A stretch of DNA of 14,306 bases from Cymbomonas tetramitiformis (lineage: Eukaryota > Chlorophyta > Pyramimonadophyceae > Pyramimonadales > Pyramimonadaceae), in contig LGRX02031534.1 in assembly GCA_001247695.2 (NCBI GenBank), positions 1 to 14,306 of the forward strand. Reading direction: 5' to 3'. The notes below the pieces were generated by a model that saw only the letters and a program-made list of their open reading frames with translations, was not told where the DNA came from and ran no database searches. This document shows positions 8,291 to 14,306 of this stretch, piece after piece; positions within the stretch are counted from its first letter, which is position 1; every line of letters starts with the position of its first letter. Both the position numbers and the translations under genes were made by a program.

Positions 8291-8477
8291 CAGGATCCGA
8301 CTACGTCGTAGCCCGCCGAAGGCGGGCTTCGGCCCGGACCGTATCCGTGGGGATCCCGCCGAAGGCAAGATCCGGCTACGTCGTAGCCCGCCGAAGGCGG
8401 GCTTCGGCCCGGACCGTATCCGTAGGGATCCCGCCGAAGGCGGGAACCGGCTACGTCGTAGCCCGCCGAAGGAGGGC
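8291..8477 (+). repeat. Right subterminal array of 75-bp hairpin-rich repeats
   Basis: The same 75-bp unit as the left array, with GAAGGCGGGC at 8318 and 8393 and a third degenerate partial unit ending at about 8477. It reads in the same orientation as the left array, although the units are so palindromic that orientation barely matters. The first unit is eroded (GGTGAAAGGCAGGATCC), and GGCAAGATCC replaces GGCGGGATCC in the next. Confidence 0.92.
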
Positions 8478-8496
8478 TCCGTCGAAGACGGTCCGG

Positions 8497-8513
8497 CTCC
8501 GTTGTTGACACTG
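8497..8513 (-). repeat. Right terminal inverted repeat
   Basis: CTCCGTTGTTGACACTG, the exact reverse complement of 6183-6199. Confidence 0.93.
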
Positions 8514-8521
8514 CAGCCAAC
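8514..8521. repeat. Right target-site duplication CAGCCAAC
   Basis: Identical to 6175-6182 and directly abuts the right terminal repeat. Confidence 0.93.
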
Positions 8522-9060
8522 TACCTGGCAGTCTCCCGGGCTTCTGCAGCCAGCCGGTCCGCGACCCAGCGCTCTTCGACAGCACGTTGCTCGGAGGCCC
8601 TACGCTCCTCGGCAGCGCGCTGATCGGAGATCCTGCGCTCCTCGGCCGCTCTTTGGCTCTCTTGGAGCTGCCGAGACAGCTGTTCCAGGCGAGCCTCGGC
8701 AGCTGCCTCCCGAGCTCGGGACTCCTTCTGCCATGCCTCTTGCAGCTCCTGCAGGTCCTGACTGTTCCGGCTCCAGGCGGACTCCGGGGACGACGACGCA
8801 TCCCCTGAGGAAGCTGGACCGGGGTGTGGAGCCGAGGGTGCTCGACTGGGCCTCCGAGTGCGAGGCGCCGGGCGACCGGGGCCGCTCGGCTTAGGCGCCT
8901 GAGTCCTGGGCCTTGGGAGTTCCGCGGGATGCTCCTCCTCCGATGAGGACGAGAGAGGAGCAAACCGGTTTGACCAGTTCCCACCAGGAGCTGCGGAACT
9001 CGGAGGTGCTGTGCCTGACTTCCTAAGACCCCCGTGCGACTTCCGGGTACGGCCGCTCAT
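8522..9060 (-). pseudogene. gag: Gag N-terminal part, cut off by the hAT-like insertion
   Basis: The ATG at 9060-9058 begins MSGRTRKSHGG, a basic N-terminus. It is followed by a Ser/Glu patch (PLSSSSEEEHPAEL), a Pro/Arg-rich stretch, and from about residue 100 a long coiled coil with repeated AAEERR and RAAEERRISDQ units. The frame ends at a TAG (8521-8519 on the minus strand) exactly at the insertion junction, within the target-site copy boundary. Downstream of the insertion, gag continues in register (LAVDESVAQQ, again with AAEERRAS), so the coiled coil spans the site. In the pre-insertion copy this TAG would still lie in frame, so either it arose by a point change (for example from CAG) or this element already had a stop there. 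The open frame extends slightly upstream with a GTG, but the ATG looks the more likely start. Confidence 0.75.
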
Positions 9061-9161
9061 TCTGACGGCCTTGACGACTGCTCTCCTTACCTCCCAGAGG
9101 TCCACCCCCCCGGCGTACTATCTCTCCCGGTCTTCTGACGTTGATGGCAAAGGCAGAGAAC

Positions 9162-10023
9162 CTACACCTCTCGAGGGAGTTGTGGGGGTCCTCGCGCTTT
9201 TGCTGCATTATATAACCTCTTGGACTCGGAGACTGCCTGCTGGTGGATCTCCAGGCGATAAGCGCCGTCCTCGGAGAGCCCATGGTCCTTAAGCTGGAAC
9301 CACATTATCCCTGGCAGCAGGTGGTTCTTCCCCAGGCGCTTTAGGCCTCGACGGATGTCTAGCCACAAAGACTCCTGGTCGGAATCCGAGCAAGAGCTGA
9401 CACCGGATGAGGTTCCCGCCTTCCTTACGGGACGGCGGGCACTCGTTCCCTGGGAGCCGACGAGTCCGAGCTGACTGGGGTCGTCCTGGGGAGTCGGCGT
9501 CACTCGTGGAGACACCTTTTGACCATCTGAGTCAGCCGGTGTCTTCGGGCTCCAACCCACCAGGTGCTTCTTTCCTTGGAGAGCGTCGTCTGCTGGTGCC
9601 ACGCCATGAAGACGGCTCCAGCTTGACGTCTGCCCCTGCGCCACAGACCCTGTGTCTGGATGACACGCTGGCGCCATGCCGCGAAAGTGGACTCGACTCG
9701 GCGCCGACTGCCTCTGACGAACAGGCCCTGAAGTTGGGCGACCTGCTGGGTGACGTCATTCCACGCTTGGAATTCCAGGCGCTGGAGCTCGCGCTGATGC
9801 GCTGACCGGTCCGTTCTGGCCTTCCACGCGACCCAAGCAAGCCGCGCAGTTGCGCGCTGACGAGCTGGCAGGGAGACTCTTGCACGTCGTTGCACTGAGT
9901 CCAGCGCCCAGGTGCTCCATTGACGGATGACCAATGCGAGCATGGATTGACGTCTCTCTCCTCGCCAAGCCGGATTGGGCCGGATGCGAGACTCGTGCCC
10001 CCGTGACCGGACGACCCCTACCA
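9162..10023 (-). pseudogene. Leader ORF of the retroelement with W-rich helical repeats
   Basis: The likely Met is at about 10023 (MVGVVRSRGHESRIRP). The first frame, to about 9580, is strongly basic and has evenly spaced aromatic motifs (AWVAWK, FQAWND, FAAWRQ, FMAWHQ) separated by 25-35 residues, reminiscent of the Sfi1-type centrin-binding repeat (hydrophobic-x2-W). A shift near 9560-9600 leads into the second frame, which is Ser/Pro/Asp-rich and then helical (LWLDIRRGLKRLGKNHLLPG), ending at a TAG at 9162. About 100 bp separate it from the gag ATG. It could be a separate first ORF or a lost N-terminal extension of Gag joined by another frameshift. I recognise no retroelement domain. The Sfi1 resemblance is a pattern match only. 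Confidence 0.5.
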
Positions 10024-10173
10024 TTTTAGAAAACGTTAGTACGTACACTAACGGTGAGTTAGTGTGCCTTAACGTCATACTAGCGCATACTAACGCCGCG
10101 TACTTTTAGTACGCGTACTAACGACGCACTAACGCAATGCGTTAGTTCACAATGTGCGTTAGCATGATTGAAT
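10024..10173. repeat. TTAG/CTAA-rich region at the retroelement edge
   Basis: Dense short inverted motifs occur here: GTTAGTACG, ACTAACG, TTAGTGTG, CGTACTAACG, GCGTTAGTTC. The same vocabulary recurs in 11160-11220, 11770-11860 and 12330-12840, and is absent from the retroelement. It marks the change from retroelement to a different repeat family. Confidence 0.75.
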
Positions 10174-11205
10174 GTGGGAGTTGGTGGATTCGTGGTGTGG
10201 TGCGTAGTGGGTCATGGATGGGGTCCAAATGCACTTCAATGATGTTCTAAGGCGATTGGATGGCGAACTGGACATTGGTTAAGGGGATATGACTCTGTTT
10301 GAAGAAGCCGATATTTGGGCTGAATTCCTTTGGGAATGTGTTATGTTAGCATGTCGTTAGTATGTTGTTAGTACACTAGACCAATCACACGTTAGCGTGT
10401 TAACGGCGTACTAACTTCCACTCTCCTTAAGTGTGGGAGTTGGTGGACTCGTGGTGTGGTGGGTAGTGGGTCATGGATGGGGTCCAAATGCACTTCAATG
10501 ATGTTCTAAGGCGATCGGATGGCGAACTGGACATTGGTTAAGGGGATATGACTCTGTTTGAAGAAGCCGATATTGGGGCTAAATTCCTTTGGGAATGTGT
10601 TACGTTAGCATGTCGTTAGTATGTCGTTAGTACACTAGACCAATCACACGTTAGCGTGTTAACGGCGTACTAACTCCCACTCTTCTTAAGTGTGGGAGTT
10701 GGTGGACTCGTGGCGTGGTGCGTAGTGGGTCATGGATGGGGTTCAAATGCACTTCAATGATGTTCTAAGGCGATTGGATGGCGAACTGGACATTGGTTAA
10801 GGGGGTATGATGATGTTTGAAGAAGCCGATATTGGGGCTGAGCTCCTTTGGGAATGTGCTACGTTAGCATGTCGTTAGTATGTCGTTAGTACACTAGACC
10901 AATCACACGTTAGCGTGTTAACGGCGTACTAACTCCCACTCTCCTTAAGTGTGGGAGTTGGTGGACTCGTGGCGTGGTGCGTAGTGGGTCATGGATGGTG
11001 TCCAAATGCACTTCAGTGATGATCTAAGGTGATTGGATGGCGAACTGGACATTGGTTAAGGGGGTATGACGTTGTTTGAAGAAGCTGATATGGCTGAGCT
11101 CCTTTGGGAATGTGCTACGTTAGCATGTCGTTAGTATGTCGTTAGTACACTAGACCAATCAGACGTTAATGTGTTAAACATATATTATCTAACATGTTAA
11201 ACGTG
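10174..11205 (+). repeat. 259-bp tandem repeat, four copies
   Basis: GTGGGAGTTGGTGGA begins units at 10174, 10433, 10692 and 10951, a spacing of exactly 259 bp each time. Copies differ by scattered substitutions, and the last has small deletions and ends in diverged sequence. Each unit holds an imperfect hairpin at the junction (AACTCCCAC, 11-nt loop, GTGGGAGTT) and the block CGTTAGTAC-ACTAGACCAATCA with TTAG motifs. There is no open frame running through all four copies. The first copy lacks the upstream half of that junction hairpin. Confidence 0.95.
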
Positions 11206-11408
11206 TACTAACCACGGTATACGTGCGTAAACTACGCAACCACTGCACATGCCGGGTGTTCCACTAAACCACACGACGCAAGATGCCGAGGGACTGTCCA
11301 CGGCCTAGAATCCCGTCGACCGAAACATGAGTTCAGTCCTCATTGTCGTCCTAGTCGTCGTCGTAGTCAAGTGGTGGCTTTAGGCATTCAAAAAAGTCAG
11401 CCGTGGGG
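11206..11408. other. Non-coding stretch
   Basis: It contains a TTAA/TTAG-rich edge of the tandem array and a short GTC/GTCGTC run (about 11343-11371). I see no gene. Confidence 0.5.
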
Positions 11409-11750
11409 TCAAGAATGACCGCGATCTCCATGCACGGATGTGGTACGTATAACGACGACCTGCTGTTCAACTTTGTTGGCTAAGATGAAATGCTCGGAGT
11501 TCTTCTCAAAAGCCGTTGGGTCACGGTGCGGGTTGAAGGTGTACACCGTCTTAGTCAAATCGTCCGGCCCGAGAATCGAGTTCCTCCTACGATAGGCCTT
11601 GATTTGTTCTTCGGTTGGCTTTGTCAGCCAGTTGACTTTCAATAAGGTGTACAACCGTCCCGCGATCTCCACCCGCAGAATGTTTGTAATGCGGCTGTGC
11701 CGGCATACCGCCACCATTTTTGATACGCAGTTAGCTGGAACATAGTGCAT
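11409..11750 (-). pseudogene. CACTA/En-Spm TNP2-like C-terminal fragment (tentative)
   Basis: A 113-residue ORF (MHYVPANCVSKMVAV...) contains SRITNILRVEIAGRLYTLLKVNWL, a Lys/Arg-rich middle (EEQIKAYRRRNSILG) and EHFILANKVEQQVVVI. The order, a G-x-I-x-x-I strand, L-x-x-V-x-W, a spacer, then F-I-L-A-x-x-V-x-Q-V-x-x-V, resembles the conserved tail of TNP2-type proteins in plant CACTA transposons, where a similar segment ends in PFILASQA-x-QV-x-YV. The true start is uncertain: the sequence just upstream has stops, and TGTTCCAG at about 11732-11725 could be a splice acceptor. It lies among TTAG/CTAA-rich repeats like those of CACTA subterminal regions. A fragment or an exon is likelier than a full gene. 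Confidence 0.45.
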
Positions 11751-11907
11751 TAATTAAGTAAAGTAGCTGCCACGTTAGTAGTGTACTGTTAGTTACCGAA
11801 TATCGCACTAAGTGTACACTACCGTATCGACATAGGGCACTAATAACGTGTTTCACTGGTTTCTTGAGAGACATGCATATCACGAGGTATATGGATAAAG
11901 GCATGAC

Positions 11908-12255
11908 TCACCCGTCATATATCGTCGTCACCGTGGTTGCCGCCCACTCGGATACTCGAAGCTTCTTTGTGCCCCCCTCATATTCATGACCCAACCGGAA
12001 ACCTTCGGGAACGGGTTGACGAGGTGGTGGTGGAGAAACAAGTGCGTGGGGTGCGGGGTTACGAATGGCTCTGCGGGCTAGTGGTGGGACGGGTACACGT
12101 GAGGACACCGGCGCGCTTTGTTGTAGAAGAATCCCACGCCGGCCGGGAGTCGGTGTGGGTGCACGCTCGGGCGCGGGCTCGGGCGAAGGTGGATCCGGGC
12201 GAGAGGCTTGTGCACGAAGAGTCGCAAAGTGTTCACCTTGACGTTTATTGTTCAT
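11908..12255 (-). CDS. Proline-rich ORF, possible exon of the CACTA-like gene
   Basis: The ATG at 12255 starts MNNKRQGEHFATLRAQ. Residues 17-80 are Pro/Arg/Ala-rich and low in complexity (PPSPEPAPERAPTPTPGRR). The last 30 residues look more ordered (GFRLGHEYEGGTKKLRVSEW). The frame closes at a TGA that overlaps a strong splice donor, GG|GTGAGT (about 11909-11902), so it may be an exon followed by an intron towards the 113-residue ORF downstream. However, the simplest donor (GACGG|GTGAGT) and the acceptor at TTCCAG| are out of phase by one base, so the gene model is incomplete. No domain is recognised. Confidence 0.35.
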   Translation of the reverse strand: MNNKRQGEHFATLRAQASRPDPPSPEPAPERAPTPTPGRRGILLQQSAPVSSRVPVPPLARRAIRNPAPHALVSPPPPRQPVPEGFRLGHEYEGGTKKLRVSEWAATTVTTIYDG

Positions 12256-12344
12256 TGCACAAATCCCAATTCTGCCCCCCCCACCCCACCCGCCCTCCTA
12301 TTATGCAATACTGTATTCTGCGTTGTTAGTGTGAGTTTAACAGA
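12256..12344. promoter_or_regulatory. Possible promoter/5' region of the minus-strand ORF
   Basis: It contains a pyrimidine-rich tract (CCCCCCCCACCCCACCCG region, about 12276-12298) and an AT-rich patch with TATGCAATACTG. Nothing decisive marks a promoter. Confidence 0.2.
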
Positions 12345-12560
12345 AGGGATCTTTTCGGGAATATTCCATTGTTAGTACGCTAACAGGACGCTAACGGCAT
12401 GCCTTAGCGCACTAATGTTGCCCTAACTTAACACTAACGGAAAGAATCTTTTAGGGAATATTCCATTGTTAGTACGCTAACAGGACGCTAACGGCAGGCC
12501 TTAGCGCACTGACGTTGCCCTAACTGAACACTAACAGAAGGAATCTTTTAGGGAATATGC
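12345..12560 (+). repeat. 97-bp tandem repeat (two full copies and a partial third)
   Basis: GGGAATATTCC begins at 12357 and 12454, and a variant GGGAATATGCC at 12551, giving a 97-bp period. Each unit carries GTTAGTACGCTAAC, GGACGCTAACGGCA, GCCTTAGCGCACT and CCCTAACT..ACACTAAC. The second copy is also the outer end of the palindrome at 12450-12857. Confidence 0.93.
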
Positions 12561-12857
12561 CATTGTGCGTTAGTGCATGCCACCTAATGCCTCCTTAACG
12601 ACGTCAATAGGGCGCCATTTAGTGTCTTGTTGCATGTAATGCACTAACTCACGCTGAGTTAGTGCATTACATGCAACAAGACACTAAATGGCGCCCTATT
12701 GACGTCGTTAAGGAGGCATTAGGTGGCATGCACTAACGCACAATGGCATATTCCCTAAAAGATTCCTTCTGTTAGTGTTCAGTTAGGGCAACGTTAGTGC
12801 GCTAAGGCCTACTGTTAGCGTCCTGTTAGCGTACTAACAATGGAATACTCCCCTAAA
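12450..12857. repeat. 408-bp near-perfect palindrome
   Basis: The arms 12450-12652 and 12654-12857 are reverse complements about a 3-nt loop (CGC at 12652-12654). About the inner 135 bp of each arm match without a mismatch; only about five changes occur in the outer part (GTCAGT/GTTAGT, CTGCCG/CTACTG, ATATTCCCT/ATACTCCCCT). The innermost stem is GCACTAACTCA/TGAGTTAGTGC. If transcribed it would fold into a very long hairpin. It may be a MITE-like foldback element or the inverted duplication of a transposon end. Confidence 0.95.
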
Positions 12858-12904
12858 ACTCGAAATTCCCAAATGTGATAGGAAAATTTCATCAAACCAT
12901 CGTG

Positions 12905-12932
12905 ATCGCGCGATGGCGTCGAATCGCGCGAT
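12905..12932. repeat. Paired ATCGCGCGAT palindromes
   Basis: ATCGCGCGAT, itself a 10-bp palindrome, occurs at 12905-12914 and 12923-12932, separated by 8 bp (GGCGTCGA). It lies just downstream (minus strand) of the tRNA-like sequence. It could be a protein-binding site or a chance CG-rich patch. Confidence 0.5.
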
Positions 12933-12944
12933 AATAATTTTAGT

Positions 12945-13026
12945 CGACAGCAGGATTCGAACCCGTGCGGTCGGTTTCCTAATGGGTTGTCACATTCATC
13001 ATGTCCAACTGCGCTACGATCGAAGA
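12945..13026 (-). ncRNA. tRNA-like sequence with intact Pol III A and B boxes (tRNA relic or SINE head)
   Basis: On the minus strand TAGCGCAGTTGG (13016-13005) fits the A-box consensus TRGYNNARNNGG exactly, and GGTTCGAATCC (12963-12953) fits the B box exactly. They are 41 bp apart, slightly long for a tRNA but normal for a tRNA-derived SINE. The T arm is imperfect (CGGG, loop TTCGAAT, CCTG), the acceptor stem has mismatches and no clean anticodon arm forms, so it is probably not a working tRNA. A TTTT run near 12885 could end transcription. Confidence 0.5.
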
Positions 13027-13430
13027 GGATGACAATTGAACGCATTAATTGACACACGACATCGACATCGAGGATCGACAGTGGCATGGCAGTGGATGTG
13101 GTGTCCACTGTAGTCAGTACTGTACTGTGTCACTGTACTGTAGTGGTCAACACCGCACCGACCGACTGACATGACATGACGAGGTATCCGTTTGTGGTTT
13201 TGAATTATTTCAACACCTTCTACACTTCGGTGTCTACACACTGAGACAGTGAACAGTCAGTAGCAGTCGTGTGCAGCTGCTGCTGCTGCTGTGCTTGACC
13301 TTGTTTCAAGTGCGTACTCGCTCTCGCTCATGTATTTTTTATTTCTACCGTAACTTTATGCTTGCGAGGATGTTTTCATGTGTAGCCACGATTGTTTTGC
13401 TGCGCGTCTTGGTCTTTAGCCAAGTGCGTA
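13027..13430. other. Intergenic-like region with small repeats
   Basis: It holds CAGTGGA/TCCACTG (about 13091-13111, 7-bp stem), a CTGTACTGT-rich run, TGACATGACATGACG, and a CTG microsatellite (about 13275-13292). A 65-codon plus-strand ORF (13271-13468) is hydrophobic at its start but runs into the tRNA-like sequence and is not supported as a gene. Confidence 0.4.
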
Positions 13431-13511
13431 GGGGTGTCAAAAAGAGAAATTGGTTTCTTGGTTCCTAGTCCAATGGACTAGGACAAGTTGGTTCGAATCC
13501 GACTCACCCCG
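13431..13511 (+). ncRNA. tRNA-like sequence with atypical middle
   Basis: The ends pair as an acceptor stem (GGGGTG at 13431-13436 with CACCCC at 13505-13510). The T arm is complete: GTTGG, loop TTCGAAT, CCGAC (13487-13503), with a perfect B box at 13490-13500. TTTT at 13524-13527 could terminate Pol III. The middle is odd. CCTAGTCC-AAT-GGACTAGG makes an 8-bp stem with a 3-nt loop. Within it TAGTCCAATGG resembles an A box, and GTCC/GGAC can form a D stem only two bases before the T arm, leaving no room for an anticodon arm. Alternatively AAGA...TCTT just upstream is the D arm and the long hairpin replaces the anticodon arm, in which case the loop lacks the usual U33. No amino acid can be assigned. 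Confidence 0.45.
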
Positions 13512-13529
13512 CTGAATTTATTATTTTCT

Positions 13530-14306
13530 TGTGGTTACTTGCTAACTTGTTTTTCTTTTGCGCGCAGAAATGAAGTTGTTCTTTAGTTCTTCTAGTCTTT
13601 GAGCTCTTCGAGCGATTCGAGCTCTTCGAATCTTTCATTGGTATGGTTCTCTCAAATTGTTTTACATGATCTGTCTTTAGTTTCTCTTCAACGCGTTTTG
13701 ATCATACTTATTGAGACTCCTTGTGTGGGCTGGGTTTTTCAAACGCAGGTACATTGGAACGATTTCTTTTCTTTCTAGAGTAGAGTAGAGTAGAGAAGTT
13801 TGATCATCCTTGCTTGCACTTGTGATATGTTGACTTTTGTTTGTAGAGTAGATTAGGCTGATATTCGCAAGATCGCGCGTTTTGTTGAACTTTTCTTTTA
13901 GAGAATTGTGATCAACAACTCGCAAACATATTAGTGTTTAGAAAGCAATGTAAATATAGTTGAATGATGGATATAACGTTCTTATTTTGTCTTCTATTCA
14001 TTGTCATGCATACTTTGTGTATACACATATTGCATTTGCGCATTCTAGCGAAAGAATTGTGTTCTTGAAAGCATCATTTTGCCACACACAACATGAATGC
14101 ACATTTGTACACACCCCGCCACATATGAAATTATGCAAGCTTGTATGGTGTGTGTGCATCTATCATGCACACACACAACATTCGTGTTTGTGCTTACATC
14201 TTCAATAGTGTGTACGTGTGTAGCAAGTGAACGCGCGTATGCTTTTAGAATGGGATAGCACAATGGTATGATACACTATCTGAACACTAACACTAGATTA
14301 TGTGCA
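13530..14306. other. AT-rich region without supported genes
   Basis: Only small repeats are seen: GAGCTCTTCGA twice near 13600-13630, a TAGAG pentamer repeated about four times (13776-13795), and a 12-bp inverted repeat GTGTGTGTGCAT/ATGCACACACAC with a 5-nt loop at 14148-14176. Short ORFs on both strands have no coding character. CACTAACACTAG near 14286-14297 resembles the TTAG/CTAA vocabulary of the repeats further left. Confidence 0.45.

Larger units (their letters stand above)
6183..8513 (+). mobile_element. hAT-like non-autonomous DNA transposon inserted in gag
   Basis: The 2331-bp element is bounded by perfect 17-bp inverted repeats starting CAGTGTCAACAACGG (6183-6199 and 8497-8513) and by an exact 8-bp duplication CAGCCAAC. 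CAGTG-type ends and 8-bp duplications are hallmarks of the hAT superfamily. The insertion plus one target copy is 2339 bp; removing that length puts the gag frame at 9060-8522 in the same register as the frame from 6181, which confirms the junctions independently. Inside are 75-bp hairpin-rich repeats at both ends, a short plus-strand ORF (6835-7287) and about 1 kb of AT-rich non-coding sequence. No RNase H-like transposase core or hATC dimerisation domain is visible, so the element needs a transposase from elsewhere. The gag pieces differ little in decay from the rest, so the insertion looks fairly young. Confidence 0.9.
1..10023 (-). mobile_element. Decayed Ty3/gypsy-type retrotransposon with a Dam-like methyltransferase, interrupted by a DNA transposon
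   Basis: Seen: minus-strand coding blocks follow one another as leader ORF, Gag with CCHC knuckle, basic coiled-coil region, reverse transcriptase, RNase H, acidic linker and a Dam-like methyltransferase that runs off the left edge. The reverse transcriptase and connection region carry Ty3/gypsy hallmarks (LRLVIDYRQIN, FLGMCGFYRRYI, IAYPLTRLTK). No aspartic protease motif, integrase, tyrosine recombinase or chromodomain is visible, but the 3' part lies outside the window. No LTR was recognised: the right boundary is placed where coding-like sequence gives way to TTAG-rich repeats. Frames are broken by several indels and stops, so the copy is not autonomous. Excluding the inserted element at 6183-8513, about 7.7 kb of it is present. 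Known: gypsy elements usually have gag, protease, RT, RNase H and integrase. Inferred: an unusual lineage, possibly chimeric with DIRS-like functions. Confidence 0.85.

Noticed and set aside
6246..8477. CRISPR-like array
   Set aside because: The 75-bp units are contiguous repeats without unique spacers, in a eukaryotic transposon context.
8059..8984. ORFs running through the right 75-bp array and into the flank on either strand
   Set aside because: They are composites of hairpin repeats and antisense of gag; they cross the transposon boundary, which a real gene of either element would not do.
10007..10021. Primer-binding site (minus strand TGGTAGGGGTCGTCC) just inside the retroelement edge
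   Set aside because: It begins with TGG as such sites do, but no LTR ending in CA precedes it and no matching tRNA end can be named from this window.
10174..11205. The 259-bp array as LTRs of the retroelement
   Set aside because: Four head-to-tail copies without TG...CA ends or a partner at the other end do not fit LTRs.
13271..13468. 65-codon ORF with signal-peptide-like start
   Set aside because: It starts in a CTG microsatellite, overlaps the tRNA-like sequence and has no domain.

Overview
The window looks like transposon-dominated eukaryotic DNA. A Ty3/gypsy-type retroelement fills the first 10 kb, a DNA transposon with 8-bp target-site duplications sits inside it, and the rest is satellite-like repeats, a large palindrome and two RNA polymerase III (tRNA-like) sequences. 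There are no bacterial-style operons or ribosome binding sites. Base composition is moderately GC-rich in the retroelement and AT-richer at the right end. An alga or other protist fits the mixture of element types, but the species cannot be named from sequence alone. No intact host gene is convincing.

Region 1-10023 (minus strand) is the 5' and central part of a decayed retrotransposon that runs off the left edge. In its own 5'-to-3' order it holds: an arginine/tryptophan-rich leader ORF; a long Gag with a coiled coil, an extra Cys/His cluster, a Gly-rich hinge, a capsid-like helical block and a CCHC zinc knuckle; a basic, coiled-coil region of about 490 residues with no recognisable protease; a Ty3/gypsy reverse transcriptase and RNase H; an acidic linker with a 30-residue tandem duplication; and a Dam-like N6-adenine DNA methyltransferase domain with an NPPY motif. 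The last is unexpected, because such domains are known from DIRS-type elements rather than from gypsy-type ones. At least four frameshifts and three in-frame stop codons break the frames, but the catalytic motifs remain readable, so the decay looks recent.

Region 6183-8513 is a separate 2331-bp element with perfect 17-bp terminal inverted repeats and a perfect 8-bp target-site duplication (CAGCCAAC), features of the hAT superfamily. It interrupts gag. Removing it together with one target copy would put the two gag frames back in register. It carries arrays of a 75-bp hairpin-rich repeat near both ends and a short plus-strand ORF with a SHOCT-like N-terminal segment, probably what is left of a transposase gene.

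Region 10024-12857 is dense in TTAG/CTAA motifs (GTTAGTAC, CACTAACG). It contains four copies of a 259-bp tandem repeat, two minus-strand ORF relics (one resembling the tail of CACTA/En-Spm TNP2-like proteins, one proline-rich), a 97-bp tandem repeat and a roughly 408-bp near-perfect palindrome. Together these suggest a CACTA-like element with repeat-rich subterminal regions, though its outer ends were not found.

Region 12858-14306 has two tRNA-like sequences on opposite strands, microsatellites and small inverted repeats, and no supported gene.
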